From: an uncultured Methanomassiliicoccus sp.
Lineage (GTDB): Archaea > Thermoplasmatota > Thermoplasmata > Methanomassiliicoccales > Methanomassiliicoccaceae
Assembly: GCA_905202485.1 (NCBI GenBank)
Contig: CAJKRY010000016.1
Coordinates: forward strand, 1 to 20,062
DNA length: 20,062 nucleotides
Direction: 5' to 3'
In this document: positions 7,920 through 16,119 of the stretch, piece by piece
Numbering within the stretch: the first letter of the stretch is position 1
Layout: the number at the start of each line of letters is the position of its first letter
The notes under the pieces: generated by a model
What the model saw: the letters and a program-made list of their open reading frames with translations, nothing else
The model's database searches: none
What the model was told of the DNA's origin: nothing
Program-made: the position numbers and the translations under genes

Positions 7920-8208
7920 AGGACTTTAGACAATTATCAACGAATTCAGAATTCCTGCATTATGAATTCAGTATAATTCTGTGGGTGAAACATCATTCGA
8001 TGTTCACACTACTTTTCATATAACTTCTGACAGAATACTTAAGAAAAGAAGTTTCAAACAAACCGAATGTCTAAAATGTCTCTTATATAAGTTCGTTCAA
8101 GCAATCATCCTTGATTACAATCAGTATCCTGTTTACTCTTTTGATGTAATCTCATTTAATTTTGATTGGGTCATTGGGCATCAGAATTAAATTTTTATAA
8201 AATGCTGT
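7920..8208. other. AT-rich gap without a recognised gene
   Basis: GAATTCAG occurs twice within 7942-7973, and CAGAATT / AATTCTG form a 7-bp inverted repeat just after the lipid operon. This could act as an end-of-transcript structure, but there is no clear T-tract. A 69-codon frame (7981-8190) begins with GTG, has no Shine-Dalgarno site and resembles nothing I know, so I do not call it. Confidence 0.5.
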
Positions 8209-8484
8209 TCAAAACGAGCAGAGATCTGTTGCTGGTTCTTTTTTTGGAAATGTGATTACACAGTTATGATTCAATTCATACTCATTTAAGTCATGAAACG
8301 GTGCAGAATACAAAGCAGAATATCGAAAGAAAATAAGAAGCAGTTGCGTTCCTAAAGAGCTTCTGCATTGATTGATAGTATGGCTAAGCAGTATTTTGAA
8401 TCGGTTAATATATGCCTCTTGCAGTCTGCAGAGAGTCTTGTTTAGCAGACTCTCCGAAGTGTTAGCAACCTTAAATTCGATCGT
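8209..8484 (-). pseudogene. 3' part of an unknown gene split by the insertion sequence
   Basis: On the minus strand an open frame runs from 8490 to a stop at 8209. Joined to the frame at 10209-10415, with the insertion sequence and one copy of the 6-bp target duplication removed, it continues without a stop as one frame of about 160 codons. Codons at the join are ATC AAA on one side and ATA AAA on the other, both Ile-Lys. The 91 residues here include a basic, leucine-rich stretch (LLNKTLCRLQEAY). I do not recognise the protein. The + strand has no comparable frame across the same join. Confidence 0.45.
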
Positions 8485-8490
8485 TTTTAT
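8485..8490 (+). repeat. Target duplication, left copy
   Basis: TTTTAT abuts the left inverted repeat, and TTTGAT (10209-10214) abuts the right one. Five of six bases match, as expected for an ageing 6-bp duplication. Confidence 0.5.
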
Positions 8491-8516
8491 CGGAACCTCC
8501 GCACATGTTAGTAATA
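8491..8516 (+). repeat. Left terminal inverted repeat of the insertion sequence
   Basis: It begins CGGAACCTCCGCACATGTTA. Its reverse complement is found at 10183-10208 with four mismatches, all in the inner half. Confidence 0.85.
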
Positions 8517-8593
8517 GGTTATAAATCGTAATTATTCTGGACGATTGATCATAATACATACATTTAAGTATCGATATAGTTATTACTTATAAG

Positions 8594-10147
8594 ATGGTAT
8601 TCAAAGTCGTGCAGAAGATCAAAGGCAATTATTATCTCTACGAAGCAGAAGGATACTGGGATCCTGAAGCAAAGAAGACAAAACAGATCAGAAAGTACAT
8701 CGGCAAATGCGATGAAAAAGGAAACTTAATTCAGGAAAAGACTTCGCAGAGAACATTCTCCGCCGGCAAGACTTTCGGACCCTACTATTTACTTCTAGAA
8801 CTGGCTTCACAGAGCGGTTTATACGATAAATTAACAAAGGCTCACAAAGAAGATGCAGACAAGCTGATGGCGTTAGCTATCATGCGTATCGTCAGTCCTT
8901 CTTCTCTCAGACATATTCAGACGTTAATGGAAGAATCATTTCTTCCTGAGATGTTAGAACTCGATGCAGAGTTCTTCAGTTCTCAGAACTTAAGCAGATT
9001 CTTAAAGTCAATTTATGAAAACTCTAAGGACCGTTACAGCTTCTTATCTTCGCAGATCAGCAATGACGATGTTTTAATTTATGACATCACAGGCTTTGAC
9101 TCATTATCGAAATTAAATGAATACGCAGAGTTTGGAAAGAATTATCAGTCGACAAACATGATGCAGATGAACTTAGGCTTGGTTCATTCATTAGATACAG
9201 ACTTACCAGTCTACTACAAAGTATTTCCGGGAAGTATCAGAGACGTATCGACTCTTTCAAACTTAGTTTCAGAAGTGAGGGAATTAGGAGTAGGAAGTTC
9301 TCATTTTCTCATTGACAGAGGGTTCTTCAGCGCTTTCAATTTAAACGGTCTCACAGACTGCGGAATCGGATTTACGATTCCAGGAACATACGCAAACAAA
9401 GCTGTGAGAAACTTAGTTGACGAATGCTTCGATGAAATCGAAGATTCTGACAGAAGGCGTATGTTCAAGGGAAAATCAATCGGAATATACGAGTCAGCGG
9501 TCAAAGTAGGAAAGTACCGTTACAGGTCGATAGCTTACTATGAAAAGTCAAGAGACAGCGTAAGCGACGATGCATTCTTCGGCAGGCTGACAGACTTGGA
9601 AGAAACTTACAGCGGAAAAAACTGGGATGACGAGTTAATTAAAGAATTGAAAGGCAGGAAGGGATTAGTCTCGCTTTTAGAATTTACCAGCGATAAAGGC
9701 AGAATCAAAATAACGAGAAATAAGCAGTTAGTCGACGAATACATCAAGAGACACGGCATAGCGATACTGCTGACAACAAGCAATGATTCGTGGGACGTTG
9801 TCTTATCAAGATACCGTCACAGAAATGATGCTGAAGAAGAATTCAGAATGCTCAAGTCATCAATGGAAGGAGGAGTAAAGTATCTTTCTTCGAGAGAATC
9901 AGTCGAAGGCATGCTCTATATCGAATTCATCGCTTTGATTTTAAGAACGATTCTTCTGAACAGAATGAGAAAAGAAAATATGCTGCAGAACATCTGGATT
10001 CCCGACGTCATCAGTGAGATGAGCAAGTTAAAGATCGGAAAAATAGGAAACATCTGGAGACTCAGTGAGTTAACAAAGAAGCAGAAGGAGTTCCTCAAAA
10101 AGTTAGGAATAGATCAGCCTGACAGCTCAGATTACGAGCTGTGGTGA
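8594..10147 (+). CDS. IS1634-family (IS4-type DDE) transposase
   Basis: The 517-residue transposase cuts and joins the ends of the insertion sequence. The RNase H-like core shows the DDE acidic residues: D164 in LIYDIT, D241 in LIDRGFF, and E414 within the IS4-type YREK signature (Y407, R410, E414, K421, spaced 2-3-6). A beta-strand-rich insertion (about residues 255-385) lies between the second Asp and the Glu, as usual in this group. The N-terminus (about 1-45) has the KGNYYLYE and KQIRKYIGK segments common in IS1634 proteins. The frame is intact and fills the element. The ATG at 8594 follows an AT-rich TATA-like stretch (CTTATAAG) with no Shine-Dalgarno site. Confidence 0.93.
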   Translation: MVFKVVQKIKGNYYLYEAEGYWDPEAKKTKQIRKYIGKCDEKGNLIQEKTSQRTFSAGKTFGPYYLLLELASQSGLYDKLTKAHKEDADKLMALAIMRIVSPSSLRHIQTLMEESFLPEMLELDAEFFSSQNLSRFLKSIYENSKDRYSFLSSQISNDDVLIYDITGFDSLSKLNEYAEFGKNYQSTNMMQMNLGLVHSLDTDLPVYYKVFPGSIRDVSTLSNLVSEVRELGVGSSHFLIDRGFFSAFNLNGLTDCGIGFTIPGTYANKAVRNLVDECFDEIEDSDRRRMFKGKSIGIYESAVKVGKYRYRSIAYYEKSRDSVSDDAFFGRLTDLEETYSGKNWDDELIKELKGRKGLVSLLEFTSDKGRIKITRNKQLVDEYIKRHGIAILLTTSNDSWDVVLSRYRHRNDAEEEFRMLKSSMEGGVKYLSSRESVEGMLYIEFIALILRTILLNRMRKENMLQNIWIPDVISEMSKLKIGKIGNIWRLSELTKKQKEFLKKLGIDQPDSSDYELW

Positions 10148-10182
10148 TGCCGGGCATCGCTTTCAACACCTTTCAAAAACCA

Positions 10183-10208
10183 TGTTATTAACAGATGCGG
10201 AGGTTCCG
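10183..10208 (-). repeat. Right terminal inverted repeat of the insertion sequence
   Basis: Read on the minus strand it begins CGGAACCTCCGCATCTGTTA and matches the left end at 22 of 26 bases. It lies 35 bases after the transposase stop. Confidence 0.85.
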
Positions 10209-10415
10209 TTTGATTATACATATCAAGCCAGACTCTTTCATCTGCATCATAGTAGATTCGGAAGCATTGTCAGCATTTACGCCGATCAAATCCAAGAAAT
10301 GAAGTAGCCTGGACTCTAAAAGATTCGTAATCATCAGACTTGGGCATTTTGTTGAATGCAGTGCAGCTTTATTTTCTAGAATTTGGCAGAAAATATCTAA
10401 ACGCATACGGTACAA
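10209..10415 (-). pseudogene. 5' part of an unknown gene split by the insertion sequence
   Basis: This is an open minus-strand frame of 69 codons from 10415 (TTG; an in-frame ATG lies three codons on) to the insertion-sequence boundary. It continues in frame into 8484-8209 when the element is removed. The frame is open further upstream to a TGA about 11 codons before, so the true start is unclear. The residues (LDIFCQILENKAALHS..., LLESRLLHFLDLIG...) suggest helices, but I recognise no family. Another frame across about 10220-10300 also reads plausibly, so older frameshifts are possible. Confidence 0.4.
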
Positions 10416-11049
10416 ATCGCAGCGGTGGTTTTTTGCACTGCTGGATCAATCATTTTACTGTTTTTCTGCTTGATTCTGCTGTTTTTAAGTCGATACATAC
10501 GCATGAAAATCGCGGGCCCGTATCAGCCCCGTCTTTAGGGACTTAGAAAAGCGAAGCGTGAGTGGAGTTTTGAGTGAAAATTTTGAAAAAACTAGTGAAA
10601 ATCTGTGTAAAAAACATCGAAATTTTTCAAAAGAAAGTCTTTGAAAACGCCAAAATAACTTGACAAATTTGCGGGCAGGGATTTACGTGCGCTCCCAGGC
10701 GCGCGCGAGTATAACGAAGGTACTTTTCGATAAAAATACGACAAGTAAGATTTTAACAGTTTCCAAGTACTAAATATTTAAAACTCTCGTTTGTTTAACT
10801 ATTTAAATTTAATTGTAATTTTACTATATACTATTAATTTTATTGTATTATTTGTTTGTGATTATAATCTTGTTCTAGACACATCCAATTGCCATGTGTA
10901 AACCATATTTTGTATGACAAATTTGCATGACTACTAAGGCTGTTTTTGGTGAGGTTACTTTTACTATATCATAGACTAAAACAACTCTTAAAAATGAAAA
11001 AATAATGCTTCAAGTTAGCTGCTTCTAATAACAAAACTTGGTGTGTAGA
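10416..11049. other. Gene-free region with a GC-rich island and hairpins
   Basis: No gene is supported here. From about 10510 to 10546 the sequence GGGCCCGTATCAGCCCC followed by GTCTTTAGGGAC could fold into two short hairpins. TTTTGAAAAA (10581-10590) and TTTTTCAAAA (10623-10632) form a perfect 10-bp inverted repeat. A GC-rich patch with GCGCGCGCG (about 10670-10712) stands out from strongly AT-rich DNA. From about 10740 to 11049 the sequence is AT-rich with TATA-like strings but no reading frame worth calling. Confidence 0.6.
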
Positions 11050-12226
11050 TCACAATTCCTGTTTTCCAAGCATCCAATCTATTACATTCATAGCAACTAT
11101 TCCGTTTGATGGAGTACTTATTAATCCTGTCCAATGTCAAAATTGTCTTAGGGTAATTGTCAGGTACAGATTCCAGGGATAGAACTTCTCTATTGAATGT
11201 GTTCTCGTCCAGAATAGTCAATGCCACTTGGTAGTATCTGACTTCTTTTCTCTTTGTAGCTACAAAGTCAATTTCCCTGTCATAATGACTACCTGATGTA
11301 ACTGAATACCCTCTTCGCAGAAGCTCTAGAAACACAGCATTTTCAAGCACTCTGCCTACATCTCCAGTACTGTGCAGAATTACGTTGCGCATTCTTGTGT
11401 CTGCGGCATGTACTTTTCTGTAGTTTTCAGCATTCTTTTTCCTTTGACATCATAACGATATGCTTTGTAAATCAAAAATGCATCTTCTAATCCCCGAAGA
11501 TACCGTTTTACTGTTGCTGGACTCAAAGATGTCTCTTTAGCTATGGCAGAGTTGCTCGTCACATTTCTTACATCTGACATGAGAAACATCATAATTTCAT
11601 CAAGGGCACAAACATCAACAATTTCTAAACGAGACGAAACATCTTTTCCCAGAATGGCTGAATATATGCCCTGAAGCAGTTCGTCCGTATGCACTTCATC
11701 GTCAGGATCAATAAGTGGAATCGCTCCTTTTTCCAAATAATCTTGAAATCTTTTTTCTATTGAATTTTCAGAATCTGCTGGATGAAGTTCAATATACTCT
11801 CTAAATGACAAAGGGAGCATTTTAATTTCCACATACCTGCCAGATAAATAAGTCGACAGTTCAGAAGACAGCATGTATGCATTTGAACCAGTCACGTATA
11901 TGTCGGCATGGTAATCCACTGAAGGTGAATTTAGTGCACGTTCCCATCCATGAACTCTCTGCAATTCATCAAGGAAAATGTAAACTCGATTTGATGAATC
12001 GATATTTTTTCAAGGTAATCATTGAGATCTTTGTAGTCTACTATGTCGTCTGCTGTTTTGGACTCAAAATTAATGTATACAATATTTTCCACTCCAGATT
12101 CACGAAGTTTTTCCATATGTTGCATCAATAATATGTGGATTTACCACATCCCCTCATGCCCGTGACGATCTTAATCACGTTTGTACGATCTTTCCAACAT
12201 AGATGATTAAGATAATTATTTCGCAC
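11050..12226 (-). pseudogene. Decayed AAA/DUF4143 ATPase, paralogue of the gene at 14457-15671
   Basis: Translation in shifting minus-strand frames follows the intact ATPase from end to end. In order it reads NYLNHLCWKDRTNVIKIVTG, then Walker A MRGCGKST, then the Walker B-like VYIFLDELQRV, then VTGSNAYMLSSELSTYLSGR and LPLSFREYIELHP. The C-terminal nuclease-like part (LELLRRGYSV, REIDFVATKR) follows, and the protein ends NVIDWMLGKQEL with a stop at 11050. Four frame breaks are visible. There is a 2-base gain just after Walker A (about 12126-12136) and a missing base at the T6 run 12005-12010. A base is missing near 11405-11410, and another change lies near 11105-11115. No good start codon is seen; a GTG at 12226 is the first candidate. 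Total length (1177 bp) matches the intact copy, so decay is by point events and not deletion. Confidence 0.9.
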
Positions 12227-12270
12227 TACAGTTTGATTAGGCTGAATAATCTACACTATGATGGAAGTAC

Positions 12271-12346
12271 TTTAAAAATATTGCAGTTTATTTTAACATT
12301 CTTAAATTTATGAATGAATATTGCAGTCAACTGCAATATTTTTAAA
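12271..12346. repeat. 17-bp perfect inverted repeat with a third internal motif copy
   Basis: Bases 12271-12287 (TTTAAAAATATTGCAGT) are the exact reverse complement of 12330-12346, separated by 42 bases. Inside the loop, 12317-12327 (AATATTGCAGT) repeats the left arm and forms an 11-bp near-palindrome with the right arm, leaving a 2-base gap. Two alternative hairpins therefore share the right arm. The block lies between the hydantoinase stop and the upstream end of the broken ATPase, so it could be a terminator for the former or an operator for the latter. Confidence 0.85.
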
Positions 12347-12409
12347 TTAGATTATGTGGGCTGTTCGATCTACACGCAACACTCTCTGAATGTAATGATG
12401 CAGTTCAAA

Positions 12410-14359
12410 TCACATTTTCATTCTAGGTTTTCCAACTGCAGTGGCGGTGACATCGACCCAGTTGGTGAACTTCATTTCTTTACCGTACCCGTCGCAGAAT
12501 CTGTGTTCTGTAACTTCCATATTAAGCTGCACATCCGTTACAGATGCACCTTTCATTTTGTCCATGACGTGATTCTCAGCAGCAGTTCTGGCAGAACTTT
12601 TGGCCATTTCCAATGTGGAATACTCAATCGGCGATGAGCCTGGACTGAATACTCTGTATGTATAGTCTGCACTGGGGTAGATTTTTACTGTAACAGACTC
12701 GATAATTTTGCTGAGTACAGCCCCCACCGCATTGCAGACTTCATATCCCTGCGGGATAATCATATCCACATCCATTTTTTTAGACACGGGTTCTATGAGA
12801 ATCTCGGCAGGAGCACCGACTCCGATCAAAGGCAGTTTCATGTGCGTCTCAATCGAAAGATCGTTGAATAAATCAGACCCGGCAGCAGCACGCAGAAGTG
12901 TTTCAAATGCAGAATCATCTCTCAGAAGAATGTTCTTATCTGACAAAGACTTCTTAATCACTTCCTCGCTAACGCGGGTTATCACTAAATCTGTGATAAC
13001 TTCAGAAAGATCGGCATCATCATCGCCGTACTTGTCAAAGAAAATCTTCAAACCTAACTTTGATGCCTTTGTATCTCCGGACTCGTAAATTCCGCGGCAG
13101 TGCATAATGTCTGTCGGAGTCAGCCCCGTCAGGCTTACAAACCCGCGTTTTTTCAATTTTACAAGCTCATCTTCTATGAAGACAATACCCTCAATTTTAG
13201 AAATAGCTTCATAAATGCTGCAGGGGGCATTCTCTTCTACAAACTTAAGTGCAGTCTTTTCTTTTTCAGTCATGTTTGAAATAGCCGGCCTGGATGGAAC
13301 ATAAAATGACAAGATGTTCTCTTCTAGCATTTTGTCTTTTAGGCCGGGGTATCTCATCGAAGCGACTGCCAGAGGAACCACTTTATCGGGACCGACTGTG
13401 ATGTTGCCTTTGTCATTGATAGCTACGTTTGAGTCTCCTCCCAGTCCGCATGTCCAGATGTCGATAGCATTCACCCTAGTTCTCCACTTTCCTACCATTG
13501 CTCCTTCAGTGTTCAAGCGTGGAAAGCCGTTTTTTAAACAGACAATGTCTGTTGAGGTTCCGCCCATATCCACAACCATGCAGCTGTCCTTTCCGGAAAG
13601 TGCATGGCCGCCCATGAGAGATGCAGCAGGGCCAGAGAGAAGAGTCTCCACAGGAATTTCTTTAGCTGTCTTGAGATCCATCAGGCCGCCGTTGCCCCTA
13701 AAGACGTAAACAGGGGCTGTAATCCCGCGGGTGTTGAGAGATGTTTCCATCGAATTTAAAAATGAGCTGATTATCGGCATCAGCTGAGCATTCAGTACGG
13801 CGGTGACAGTGCGTTCATATATGCCGAGTTCCGCACTCATTTCATGTCCAAGCACTACAGGCAGGCCGTACTTTGACATGATCTTTCTTTTTACATTTGA
13901 CTCCTGCATGGGGTTGGCTACACTGAATTTTCCTGAAACTGCGACAGCATCAACACCGTCGCAGATATACTCTAAAGCCTTATCCAACTCACTCTCATTC
14001 ATACTTGTTGACTTCATCCCCCATGAGTCATAACCTCCGGCAATGAATGTTGATTTCTTACATCCCAGTTCCCAGTCGTCTCTGGGAGTCCATCCTATGC
14101 CGAGAAGTCCTACTTCTCCACCCTTTCCTTCCAAAATGGAGTTGGTAGCCAAGGTCGTAGATAGTCCGACTATGTCTATGTCATTAGGAGAAACACTGCA
14201 TGATTCTAATGCTCCATCTATCGCTCCCAGTATTCCAATCGACAGATCCTGATATGTTGTAGGAGACTTGGATTTTGAAAGAATCTTTTTGCTGTCTAAA
14301 TCCACTATCGCTGCGTCTGTAAAAGTTCCGCCTGTATCTACCCCTAGACCTATTGGCAT
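12410..14359 (-). CDS. Hydantoinase/oxoprolinase family protein (HyuA-like)
   Basis: This is a 649-residue protein of the ASKHA-fold hydantoinase A / oxoprolinase family, whose characterised members open cyclic amides such as hydantoins or 5-oxoproline with ATP. Visible motifs are the N-terminal phosphate loop DTGGTFTD (8-15), STTLATNSILEGKG (67-80), the LSGPAAS segment (241-247) and a second phosphate loop DMGGTSTD (264-271). The C-terminal third fits the SHS2/hydantoinase C-terminal region. No HyuB partner is adjacent, so it is a stand-alone A-type protein and its substrate is unknown. A TATA-like box on the minus strand at 14381-14394 is about 25-30 bases before the ATG, predicting an almost leaderless transcript. 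Two same-strand ATPase paralogues, one broken and one intact, flank the gene. Confidence 0.88.
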   Translation of the reverse strand: MPIGLGVDTGGTFTDAAIVDLDSKKILSKSKSPTTYQDLSIGILGAIDGALESCSVSPNDIDIVGLSTTLATNSILEGKGGEVGLLGIGWTPRDDWELGCKKSTFIAGGYDSWGMKSTSMNESELDKALEYICDGVDAVAVSGKFSVANPMQESNVKRKIMSKYGLPVVLGHEMSAELGIYERTVTAVLNAQLMPIISSFLNSMETSLNTRGITAPVYVFRGNGGLMDLKTAKEIPVETLLSGPAASLMGGHALSGKDSCMVVDMGGTSTDIVCLKNGFPRLNTEGAMVGKWRTRVNAIDIWTCGLGGDSNVAINDKGNITVGPDKVVPLAVASMRYPGLKDKMLEENILSFYVPSRPAISNMTEKEKTALKFVEENAPCSIYEAISKIEGIVFIEDELVKLKKRGFVSLTGLTPTDIMHCRGIYESGDTKASKLGLKIFFDKYGDDDADLSEVITDLVITRVSEEVIKKSLSDKNILLRDDSAFETLLRAAAGSDLFNDLSIETHMKLPLIGVGAPAEILIEPVSKKMDVDMIIPQGYEVCNAVGAVLSKIIESVTVKIYPSADYTYRVFSPGSSPIEYSTLEMAKSSARTAAENHVMDKMKGASVTDVQLNMEVTEHRFCDGYGKEMKFTNWVDVTATAVGKPRMKM

Positions 14360-14380
14360 GTCAACTGTATCTTTTTAGAA

Positions 14381-14394
14381 AATATTTAAATAAT
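14381..14394 (-). promoter_or_regulatory. TATA-like box of the hydantoinase-family gene
   Basis: Read on the minus strand it is ATTATTTAAATATT. Its centre is about 28 bases before the ATG at 14359, so transcription would begin within a few bases of the start codon. Confidence 0.45.
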
Positions 14395-14456
14395 GTGTGA
14401 AATGTTTTTGCATAGGCCAGATTGCTGCAAGCTTCTATGTAGAATTTTCAAGAGCC

Positions 14457-15671
14457 CTATCCAACCGTATGAGAACTAAGCAGCCAGTCCAGAATATTGA
14501 TGTGTTTTATCCCGTTGCCGATGTTGCGTGTAAATGGATCTAATGAGAGAATGGTTTTAGAAAAGTTATCATCTATCAGATTCAAGGACCGTACTTCCCT
14601 TTCGTAAGTGTCTTCAGGCAAGAGAGTCTGGGTTACTTGAAAATACTCAATGGTGCCTCTTTTTTTGGCTGTGAAATCTATTTCATAATCACGGTAGCTG
14701 CCTATATTCACAGCATATCCTCTGCGTAATAATTCAAGATAGACAACATTCTCAATCTGCCTGCTGATATCATCTCCAGCCGAGTTGCCGAGAACTGTGT
14801 TTCTCATTCCCGTGTCTGAAACATAATATTTCTCACGTGTTTTCAATAATTTTTTTCCTTTGATGTCATATCTATATGCTTTGTAAATGATGTAAGCTTC
14901 TTCCAATGCACGGAGATAATTTCTTACTGTAGCGGGAGACAAATCAGTATTTCCAGAAATTGAATTGCTGCTGGTGATGTTTCCGATATTAGACATTACA
15001 TGTCTGCATACATTGTCTAGCATCACCGGGTCATGGACACCCAATCTGAGCTGAACATCTTTGTTGAGAATTGTGTTGTATATGCCTACCAGATGATCAT
15101 TGGTAAACTCTTCATCTCCGTCAGGATCAACCATCGGCATCGAACCGTACCATAAATAATCCTTAAACCTGGCATATCTGTCATGGTCTCCGCTGGGCGG
15201 ATGCAGTTCCAGGTATTCTCTGAATGAGAGGGGCAGCATGTTTATTTCTACATATCTTCCAGACAAGTAGGTCGAAAGTTCAGAAGACAGGATGTACGCG
15301 TTAGATCCGGTAATGTATATGTCAGCATCATAGTCAACCATCAGAGAGTTGATGCTTTTCTCCCATTCGCTGACCCTTTGAATTTCATCTAGGAAAACAT
15401 ACGATCTTTTTGCTGAGTTTATTTTTGAAGCCAGGTAGTCGTTGAGATTCTTGTATGTTTCAATTGATTCGGCTTCCCTTGACTCCAGATTAACGTAAAC
15501 TATGGTATCTTCATCGACAGTCTCTTTCAGTTTCTGAATGTACTGTTTCATCAAAGTTGATTTGCCGCATCTCCGGATGCCGGTGATTACCTTCACCACA
15601 TCACTGCGGTCTTTTCCACCTTCCAGTCTTTGGAGATACCCTGTTCTCTGAACTTCATGAGATACATTCAT
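14457..15671 (-). CDS. AAA ATPase with DUF4143 C-terminal domain, intact copy
   Basis: This 404-residue protein belongs to the AAA_14/DUF4143 group, which is abundant and often multicopy in methanogens and anaerobes and has no settled function. The P-loop is GIRRCGKST (31-39), Walker B is YVFLDE (91-96), and the sensor-like segment TGSN is at 121-124. The hallmark run SSELSTYLSGRY and the LPLSFREYLELHP motif follow. A winged-helix-like segment (LSPATVRNYLRALEEA) comes next. The C-terminal DUF4143 part contains YEIDFTAKKRG and EYFQVT, in the style of a PD-(D/E)xK nuclease fold. The ATG at 15671 aligns with the start of homology. The gene is close to identical in plan to the broken copy at 11050-12226. 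The upstream region has TATA-like strings and repeated TTGCA motifs. Confidence 0.9.
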   Translation of the reverse strand: MNVSHEVQRTGYLQRLEGGKDRSDVVKVITGIRRCGKSTLMKQYIQKLKETVDEDTIVYVNLESREAESIETYKNLNDYLASKINSAKRSYVFLDEIQRVSEWEKSINSLMVDYDADIYITGSNAYILSSELSTYLSGRYVEINMLPLSFREYLELHPPSGDHDRYARFKDYLWYGSMPMVDPDGDEEFTNDHLVGIYNTILNKDVQLRLGVHDPVMLDNVCRHVMSNIGNITSSNSISGNTDLSPATVRNYLRALEEAYIIYKAYRYDIKGKKLLKTREKYYVSDTGMRNTVLGNSAGDDISRQIENVVYLELLRRGYAVNIGSYRDYEIDFTAKKRGTIEYFQVTQTLLPEDTYEREVRSLNLIDDNFSKTILSLDPFTRNIGNGIKHINILDWLLSSHTVG

Positions 15672-15777
15672 GCTGTTTCCACTTGCAGTATAACGATCTC
15701 ATGTATAATAATTGTAACTGCACTAACAAAACTTGCAAAAAATGAAAGTTTTGTAATTGCAATAACAATTTTTACAC
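15672..15777 (-). promoter_or_regulatory. Promoter region of the ATPase with repeated TTGCA motifs and a hairpin
   Basis: CAAAACTT (15727-15734) and AAGTTTTG (15746-15753) form an 8-bp hairpin, and ATTGCAAT (15756-15763) is a palindrome. On the minus strand TTGCAATTACAA and GTGCAGTTACAA are near-repeats, followed by TATA-like ATTATACATG about 35-45 bases before the ATG. The hairpin could end the upstream membrane-protein transcript, or the repeats could bind a regulator. Only the repeats are seen; the roles are inferred. Confidence 0.4.
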
Positions 15778-16119
15778 TTAAGCTCCCGATTTCAGGATCA
15801 CGGTCACCGCTACAAGCACCAGAACAATAATGCAGGCGGCAACAAACTTAGCTTCTTTTTTCATAGCAAATGTGACTGCCAGGGAGATTACGCGCACTAA
15901 AGGTGTAGCAATTAGCAGAATAATTCCTAAATCAATGACGGCTATAGGGTTTCCCTGCAGAATACCGTGTGCAATTTCCGGAAGAGACATTGTGACTTCT
16001 TCATAATCTCCGCCGAGAAAGATGAGCATGACCAATCCGATGAACAGAACAATGATGCTGGCAGTCATGCCGACAGCCAGAACGGAACTTATCTTGTGGT
16101 TAAGCTTATCGTCCATCAC
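15778..16119 (-). CDS. DUF1634 family membrane protein
   Basis: This is a 113-residue integral membrane protein with three predicted hydrophobic segments (about residues 13-35, 60-80 and 90-110). The pattern MTASIIVLFIGLVMLI and the position directly behind a TauE/SafE gene fit DUF1634, a small family that usually accompanies such permeases and may be an accessory subunit. Its ATG overlaps the upstream stop (ATGA, 16116-16119), so the two are translationally coupled. The biochemical role is unknown. Confidence 0.8.
   Translation of the reverse strand: MMDDKLNHKISSVLAVGMTASIIVLFIGLVMLIFLGGDYEEVTMSLPEIAHGILQGNPIAVIDLGIILLIATPLVRVISLAVTFAMKKEAKFVAACIIVLVLVAVTVILKSGA

Larger units (their letters stand above)
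8491..10208 (+). mobile_element. Complete IS1634/IS4-type insertion sequence, 1718 bp
   Basis: The element consists of one transposase gene between terminal inverted repeats at 8491-8516 and 10183-10208. These match at 22 of 26 positions, with the outer 13 (CGGAACCTCCGCA) identical. Imperfect 6-bp target repeats flank it. Size, inverted repeats and transposase type fit the IS1634 family, which is common in methanogens. It lies just outside the conserved lipid genes and has split an older reading frame. Both ends and the transposase are intact, so it may still be mobile. Confidence 0.88.

Noticed and set aside
7981..8190. 69-codon + strand frame after the lipid operon
   Set aside because: GTG start without Shine-Dalgarno or well-placed TATA, no recognisable family, and AT-rich decayed surroundings.
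10563..10665. Short Lys-rich + strand frame of about 30 codons
   Set aside because: No start signal, no homology that I recognise, and its composition is that of an A-rich noncoding tract.
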